Shown here in pieces: positions 7,161 through 10,415 of a DNA stretch of 10,415 bases. The DNA comes from CAYSLU01 sp964431965. Its GTDB lineage: Bacteria > Verrucomicrobiota > Kiritimatiellia > CAIKKV01 > CAYSLU01. The notes beneath the pieces were generated by a model. That model did no database searches. It saw only the letters and a program-made list of their open reading frames with translations, and had not been told where the DNA came from. The stretch is from positions 1-10,415 of the forward strand of contig CAYSLU010000127.1 of the NCBI GenBank assembly GCA_964431965.1, given 5' to 3'. A program made the position numbers and the translations under genes. How positions within the stretch are numbered: position 1 is the stretch's first letter; the number at the start of each line of letters is the position of its first letter.

Positions 7161-7183
7161 GCCGGAACCTGAGCCGTTCCGGC
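7161..7183. terminator. Bidirectional GC-rich hairpin between convergent genes
   Basis: GCCGGAAC (7161-7168) pairs perfectly with GTTCCGGC (7176-7183) around a 7-nt loop. The right arm is itself part of a 14-bp palindrome (GTTCCGGCCGGAAC, 7176-7189), so two alternative folds are possible. The hairpin lies between the stop of the propeller gene (7109) and the stop of the convergent transporter gene (7198). No T-run follows on either strand, so termination is inferred from position and stem only. Confidence 0.45.
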
Positions 7184-7197
7184 CGGAACTGGGAGGG

Positions 7198-8262
7198 CTA
7201 CCCCAGCCACTGCAACACCCGCCGGATCCAGTAGCCCAGAAGAGCCGTCACCGGCAGCGTCAGGATCCACGCCCACAGCATGCGGCCCACGATGCCCCAC
7301 TTCACCGCGCTCAGGCGCTTTGTCGCGCCCACGCCCATGATCGACGTCGAGATCACGTGCGTCGTCGAAAGGGGGATGCCGAGGTGACTGGCGACCTGGA
7401 TGATGGCGGCCGCGGTCGTCTCCGCCGCGAACCCGTGGATGGGTTGAAGGCGGACCATCTTGTGCCCCAGAGTGCGGATGATGCGCCACCCGCCCGCCGC
7501 CGTGCCCATGGCCATGGTCACCGCGCAGACCACCTTCACCCAGGCCGCGACCTCGAACGTCGGGGTCTTCAGGAAACACAGCCAGTCGGGCAATCCCTCG
7601 AAGGTCCCGGCTTGCGTGGCGGTGCACAGGGTGAGCGCGATGATCCCCATCGTCTTCTGCGCATCGTTGCTTCCGTGACTGAAGCCCATCCACGAGGCGC
7701 TGACCAGCTGCAGTTTCCCGAAGGTGAGGTTGATCCGCCGCGGCGTCAGGCGATGCAGCGCGATCAGGAGCAGGCACATGAACAGAAACCCGATCAGGAT
7801 TCCCATGGCGGGAGAGGTGAACATCGGGATCACGACCTTGTGCCACAGCCCCTCCACCTTGCCCGAAGCGTGGTTCACGACGGACCACCGGATCACGGAC
7901 CACTTCCCGTGGGCCGACGCCAGCGTCGCCCCGCAGAGGCCCCCGATCAGCGCATGGCTCGAGCTGGACGGCAGACCCAGCCACCATGTGAGCAGGTTCC
8001 AGACGATCGCCGCCGACAGGGCGCAGAGAATCGTGTGCGTCGTGACGTAGCTGGTGTCGACCAGCCCCTTGCCGATCGTCGTGGCGACGGACACCCCGGC
8101 CAGCGCGCCGACCAGGTTGAAGCATGCGGCCAGCGCCACAGCCTGCCGCGGGGTGAGCACCCGCGTGGAAACGGTGGTGGCGATCGAGTTGGCCGTGTCA
8201 TGGAAGCCATTGATGTACTCAAACGCCAGCGCCACGATCAAGACGGTGAGGATTAAGAGCAT
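7198..8262 (-). CDS. pit: PiT-family inorganic phosphate transporter
   Basis: This 354-aa integral membrane protein is a low-affinity inorganic phosphate transporter of the PiT family, driven by H+ or Na+ symport in characterised members. Both internally repeated family signatures are present. GFHDTANS (19-26) and its second-half partner FSHGSNDAQK (194-203) carry the conserved Asp residues. The PSSSSHAL (98-105) and PLSTTHVI (297-304) loops also form a repeat pair. About ten hydrophobic segments are visible, and the length fits the shorter bacterial members. It probably imports phosphate or metal phosphate. The DUF47/PhoU-like gene that often accompanies pit is not next to it; repeats lie upstream instead. 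No clear ribosome binding site precedes the ATG, so the start is less certain than the family. Confidence 0.95.
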   Translation of the reverse strand: MLLILTVLIVALAFEYINGFHDTANSIATTVSTRVLTPRQAVALAACFNLVGALAGVSVATTIGKGLVDTSYVTTHTILCALSAAIVWNLLTWWLGLPSSSSHALIGGLCGATLASAHGKWSVIRWSVVNHASGKVEGLWHKVVIPMFTSPAMGILIGFLFMCLLLIALHRLTPRRINLTFGKLQLVSASWMGFSHGSNDAQKTMGIIALTLCTATQAGTFEGLPDWLCFLKTPTFEVAAWVKVVCAVTMAMGTAAGGWRIIRTLGHKMVRLQPIHGFAAETTAAAIIQVASHLGIPLSTTHVISTSIMGVGATKRLSAVKWGIVGRMLWAWILTLPVTALLGYWIRRVLQWLG

Positions 8263-8347
8263 GCCGGAATGATAGGAAACAAGCCGCGCCCGATGAACCA
8301 GAACAGTGTTAGATTTCGGTTAGGATCGGAGCCCCGCCAGGCACCAC

Positions 8348-8574
8348 TACCCGGATCTCCGCCCTTCGACACTCTGCGGTTCCGTGTTCTGCGGTTCGAT
8401 ATTCGCTTATCAACCGCGCCGGTAACAACGGGTTGCGCCGTTCCGCCCGTCATCCCGAATCAGCCCATTTTCCGGAATCGGGTTACAGCTCAGGGTTACA
8501 ACTTCTCCCCCACGTGGCCTCCGTCGGAGCCCGCACTTCGACCTTTACACCCTACCCTTGCCCAATAGACTACC
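8348..8574. repeat. Interspersed repeat family 2, copy A (with 72-bp internal segment)
   Basis: Three blocks match copy B downstream in the same order and orientation: 8348-8392 with 9185-9229 (45 bp, one mismatch), 8465-8519 with 9235-9289 (55 bp, five mismatches) and 8533-8574 with 9301-9342 (42 bp, three mismatches). Copy A carries 72 bp between the first two blocks where copy B has 5 bp. Together with unremarkable sequence at 8263-8347 and 8575-8617, this fills the gap between the phosphate transporter and lipoprotein genes. No inverted ends or recombinase gene were found. Confidence 0.75.
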
Positions 8575-8617
8575 GGTTCACGGTTGGCTGGGTCGTTCGG
8601 CCATGGGAAACAGACAG

Positions 8618-9052
8618 ATGCGCACACTGCCGTTACTTGTCGTTCTCGCGGCGTTACTGGGATGCGCCCACGCTGAAGCACCGTCCAGAGCGACGAGTCC
8701 TGAAGAGATCGCGGGAACAGTAGGTAGCCTTCTGAACGACTGGGATCCCAACACATTCAGAGCGATTGACTGGCAACCGGAGATCCCCGGGCGAGCGGAG
8801 TTCTACGGGAATTGCGTATTCATCCCTGCGAAGGCGGTCGCCTCGGGCGGCTTGACGCTCCAAGTCACCAAGATTGAAGTGAACCCCCACGACAGCACGG
8901 AGGCACGAGTCTACTTTGACCTGCTTTTCAAGGGCAGCCTCAAACGCCGACCGCAGCAGGTTGATCCATCTCGGACCAATCTTTACGACCGCGGCGATCT
9001 ACTGCTGATACAGACAAACGGGGCGTGGAAGCTAAAGCAGATCTTCTTCTGA
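8618..9052 (+). CDS. Putative lipoprotein of unknown function
   Basis: From ATG 8618 the product is 144 aa. Its start has the form of a lipoprotein signal peptide: MRTLPLLVVLAALLGC, with lipobox LLGC and the lipidated Cys at residue 16, so it would be membrane-anchored and exposed outside the cytoplasm. The in-frame ATG at 8603 adds five residues and is possible; neither start has a convincing ribosome binding site. The mature part is small and mixed alpha/beta, ending in DLLLIQTNGAWKLKQIFF, a C-terminal strand pattern reminiscent of NTF2/SnoaL-like folds. That is a weak resemblance and I assign no function. The gene stands alone between two direct copies of an interspersed repeat (8348-8574 and 9185-9342), and its base composition looks less GC-rich than the genes to its left. 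This leaves open acquisition as a unit. Confidence 0.7.
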   Translation: MRTLPLLVVLAALLGCAHAEAPSRATSPEEIAGTVGSLLNDWDPNTFRAIDWQPEIPGRAEFYGNCVFIPAKAVASGGLTLQVTKIEVNPHDSTEARVYFDLLFKGSLKRRPQQVDPSRTNLYDRGDLLLIQTNGAWKLKQIFF

Positions 9053-9092
9053 CCGACAATCGAGAGTCTGCCCGAACGGCGCCTCCGATATA

Positions 9093-9122
9093 GCGATGGC
9101 GATCCCGATACCGATCGCGAGC
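9093..9122. repeat. Degenerate hexamer array (consensus SCGATM)
   Basis: Five consecutive hexamers are visible: GCGATG, GCGATC, CCGATA, CCGATC, GCGAGC. This short-period, imperfect array lies in the 459-bp gap between the lipoprotein gene and vapB (9053-9511). It has the same character as the 7-bp array at 1234-1261 and is probably part of the host's intergenic repeat background. Confidence 0.5.
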
Positions 9123-9162
9123 GAGCGATCCGCGCCTCGATCCGCCGGACGACGGAAGGAGG

Positions 9163-9183
9163 GTCCCGCCCGGCAGGCGGGAC
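9163..9183. repeat. Perfect GC-rich hairpin beside repeat copy B
   Basis: GTCCCGCC (9163-9170) and GGCGGGAC (9176-9183) form a perfect 8-bp stem with a CGGCA loop, extended by one further G-C pair (9162/9184). It abuts repeat copy B and lies about 110 bp after the lipoprotein stop. It could serve as a terminator for that gene, though no T-run follows. Copy A has only a decayed remnant of this sequence before 8348. Confidence 0.5.
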
Positions 9184-9184
9184 C

Positions 9185-9342
9185 TACCCGGATCTCCGCC
9201 CTTCGACATTCTGCGGTTCCGTGTTCTGCTGCTGCCATTTTCCGACATCGGGTTACAACTCAGGGTTACAACTCCTCCCCCGCGTGGCCCGTCAGCGCGC
9301 GCACTTCGGCCTTTACACCCTACCCTTGCCCAGCAGACTACC
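9185..9342. repeat. Interspersed repeat family 2, copy B
   Basis: This is the compact copy of the element also found at 8348-8574, in the same orientation. Block 2 contains a 13-bp tandem direct repeat: GGGTTACAACTC at 9250-9261 and again at 9263-9274; the first unit is changed by one base in copy A. The blocks are conserved at about 91-98%, well above the 72-bp / 5-bp length difference between blocks 1 and 2. That points to an element of about 150 bp that has diverged by insertion or deletion. Confidence 0.75.
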
Positions 9343-9470
9343 GCTCACATCCGCGTACGGGATCGAGCGAATCAACGGCCTGAGTCCGTTGACCGCTCAT
9401 CCCTGTTCTAACGGGATACGAGGATCGGCATAGCAAGAAGTTCGGCTCCGGAGAATGAAGGACATTGCCA

Positions 9471-9502
9471 CCACACATACGATTGTGTCACGCTATGTGT
9501 GG
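9471..9502. promoter_or_regulatory. Inverted repeat upstream of vapB, candidate VapBC operator
   Basis: CCACACATA (9471-9479) and TATGTGTGG (9494-9502) are perfect 9-bp inverted arms with a 14-bp spacer. The right arm ends inside the GGAGG ribosome binding site (9501-9505) of vapB. VapBC operons are normally repressed by the VapB-VapC complex binding inverted repeats just upstream, so this is the expected site. As RNA, the same arms could also hide the ribosome binding site. Confidence 0.55.
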
Positions 9503-9511
9503 AGGTGGACA

Positions 9512-9712
9512 ATGGCAACGAATCTTCAACTTGATGATAGACTGATCGCGGAGGCTGCCACACTTGGGAAACACCGCACCAAGAAGGAGGCTGTGACACA
9601 GGCGCTGACCGACTACATCCGGCGCCTGCGGCAGGAACGAGTCTTGGATCTCTTCGGCAGGGTCGACTTCGATCCGGCTTACGACCACAAACGGCAGCGG
9701 GCAAAGGCATGA
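9512..9712 (+). CDS. vapB: VapB-type antitoxin
   Basis: The 66-aa product MATNLQLDDRLIAEAATLGK... matches the VapB antitoxin type (PF09957-like). The N-terminus is a short strand-helix region of the ribbon-helix-helix kind for DNA binding (KTKKEAVxxAL pattern, here RTKKEAVTQAL at about 22-32). The C-terminal tail (LDLFGRVDFDPAYDHKRQRA) is expected to wrap around and block the toxin. The ATG at 9512 is chosen because GGAGG at 9501-9505 is ideally spaced; the in-frame ATG at 9455 would add 19 residues read through the operator-like inverted repeat and is unlikely. It overlaps vapC by 4 bp (ATGA), the standard coupled arrangement that makes antitoxin and toxin together. Regulation is probably autorepression through the repeat at 9471-9502. 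Confidence 0.9.
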   Translation: MATNLQLDDRLIAEAATLGKHRTKKEAVTQALTDYIRRLRQERVLDLFGRVDFDPAYDHKRQRAKA

Positions 9713-10170
9713 GGGTCCTCGTTGACACGAGTATCTGGTCTCTGGCCCTGCGGCGAAGCGAACACGCCCAAAATCCCGAGGCAGCCGAACTGCGGCGGCT
9801 AATCGCCGCCCATGTGGTCGAGATCATCGGTCCTATTCGTCAGGAGGTCCTGTCCGGTGTTCGGGACCAACCACAGTTCGAGCGCCTGGCGACGCACCTC
9901 GACGCCTTTATGGACCTGCCGTTGACTGCTGAAGACTACGTGACAGCGGCGAAGTTCTACAACCTGTGTCGAGCCAAAGGCATTCAGGGCTCCAACACCG
10001 ACTTCCTCATCTGTGCGGTTGCCGTGCGGCACGATCTGTCTGTATTCACGACGGACGGGGACTTCCCCCACTTTGCGAAGCGCCTGCCCATCGTGTTGTA
10101 CGGAATCGGAAGATCTGCCGAGCCAGCACCTGCACGTTATCGTCGGTCCGCTCCAAGACGTGAGGTGTGA
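9709..10170 (+). CDS. vapC: VapC-type PIN-domain ribonuclease toxin
   Basis: The 153-aa product is a PIN-domain endoribonuclease, the toxin of a type II toxin-antitoxin pair; such toxins inhibit growth by cleaving RNA, often tRNA or rRNA, with Mg2+ or Mn2+. The acidic active-site residues are in place: Asp6 in VLVDTSIW, Glu46 in IRQEVLSG, Asp98 in GSNTDFLICA and Asp116 in FTTDGDF. All four are intact, so the toxin should be active. Translation is coupled to vapB through the 4-bp overlap. The family usually ends shortly after the LPIVLYGIG-like strand; here about 20 extra residues rich in Arg, Ala and Pro follow (RSAEPAPARYRRSAPRREV). These may be read-through after loss of the original stop. 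The stop lies four bases before that of the convergent gene at 10175. Confidence 0.92.
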   Translation: MRVLVDTSIWSLALRRSEHAQNPEAAELRRLIAAHVVEIIGPIRQEVLSGVRDQPQFERLATHLDAFMDLPLTAEDYVTAAKFYNLCRAKGIQGSNTDFLICAVAVRHDLSVFTTDGDFPHFAKRLPIVLYGIGRSAEPAPARYRRSAPRREV

Positions 10171-10174
10171 CCGT

Positions 10175-10415
10175 TCAACCCAACACCGCCAGTACTCGCG
10201 CGGCCTCGACCCTCAGGTCTGCCGGCAGTCGCTCCAGGTCGGCTATGCCCCGGGACGACGTGCCGGAACCGCGCCGGCTCCACGCCGTTGACCAGCGCTT
10301 CGCCAGTCTTCTGGATGCAGCCGCGCAGCCGATACGCCCACCTCGGCCCGAACAGCTTCCGCGCCCATAGCCGGAACTGCTCCAGGTTCTCGCAGCCGCA
10401 GCCTTGCGCCACCAG
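10175..10415 (-). pseudogene. C-terminal part of an unrecognised gene, apparently frameshifted; runs off the right edge
   Basis: Reading leftward from the right edge, one minus-strand frame encodes a convincing GC-rich-codon protein segment (VAQGCGCENLEQFRLWARKL... to GVEPARFRHVVPG). After about 10248-10254 that frame turns into low-complexity residues. From the same point a neighbouring frame gives an equally convincing end, IADLERLPADLRVEAARVLA... with TGA at 10175-10177. Removing one base from the run of four identical bases at 10248-10251 joins the two as HVVPG-IADLERL. I therefore read this as one gene with a one-base insertion, or a sequencing error. The N-terminus is outside the window and I do not recognise the family. 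Confidence 0.55.

Noticed and set aside
7141..8256. 371-aa plus-strand open frame opposite the phosphate transporter
   Set aside because: The minus strand carries both PiT signatures; the plus frame is rich in Arg, Gln, His, Asp and Pro with no recognisable motif.
8348..9342. Integron-type cassette sites (attC) around the lipoprotein gene
   Set aside because: The repeats lack the paired core-site motifs (RYYYAAC and GTTRRRY) and an attC-type foldback, and there is no integrase in the window.

Overview
This is a GC-rich bacterial window, most likely from the PVC superphylum (Verrucomicrobiota, Kiritimatiellota, Lentisphaerota or Planctomycetota). That placement is an inference. It rests on the large propeller / methyltransferase-like / propeller / malectin protein, on the regulator type, and on degenerate 6- and 7-bp periodic arrays mixed with interspersed repeats, a style I associate with those genomes. 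No 16S or other phylogenetic marker is present.

Layout. Positions 3-638 carry the 3' end of a gene for an unnamed, probably alpha-helical-barrel protein. It overlaps by 4 bp a small membrane-protein gene (635-952) whose last codons and stop lie inside a repeat. Positions 911-1508 hold two direct copies (330-bp period, about 99% identical over 248 bp) of an element whose core folds into a nearly continuous 160-nt hairpin. Then, on the minus strand, come an XRE-type regulator (2652-3134) and an aldo/keto reductase (1654-2616), a likely operon read from right to left. Divergent from the regulator is a very large secreted protein (3312-7109) with two PQQ-type beta-propeller blocks, a methyltransferase-like insert and a C-terminal malectin-like domain. 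The shared 177-bp intergenic region has a 15-bp palindrome next to an extended -10 motif. A GC-rich hairpin separates this gene from a convergent PiT-type phosphate transporter (7198-8262).

The right third is more accessory in character. A short predicted lipoprotein gene (8618-9052) is flanked by two diverged direct copies of a different repeat (8348-8574 and 9185-9342). A degenerate hexamer array and a perfect hairpin lie next to the second copy. A VapBC toxin-antitoxin pair follows (9512-10170), preceded by a perfect 9-bp inverted repeat that runs into the vapB ribosome binding site. At the right edge, convergent with vapC, is the C-terminal part of an unrecognised minus-strand gene that appears to be broken by one extra base.

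How it fits together. The regulator / reductase operon and the big secreted propeller protein may share a control region. Phosphate uptake and the toxin-antitoxin pair are independent units. I see no rRNA, tRNA, CRISPR array, transposase or phage gene. The most unusual signal is the tandem foldback repeat: two of its three copy-to-copy differences change G.T (G.U in RNA) pairs into G-C pairs in the predicted stem.
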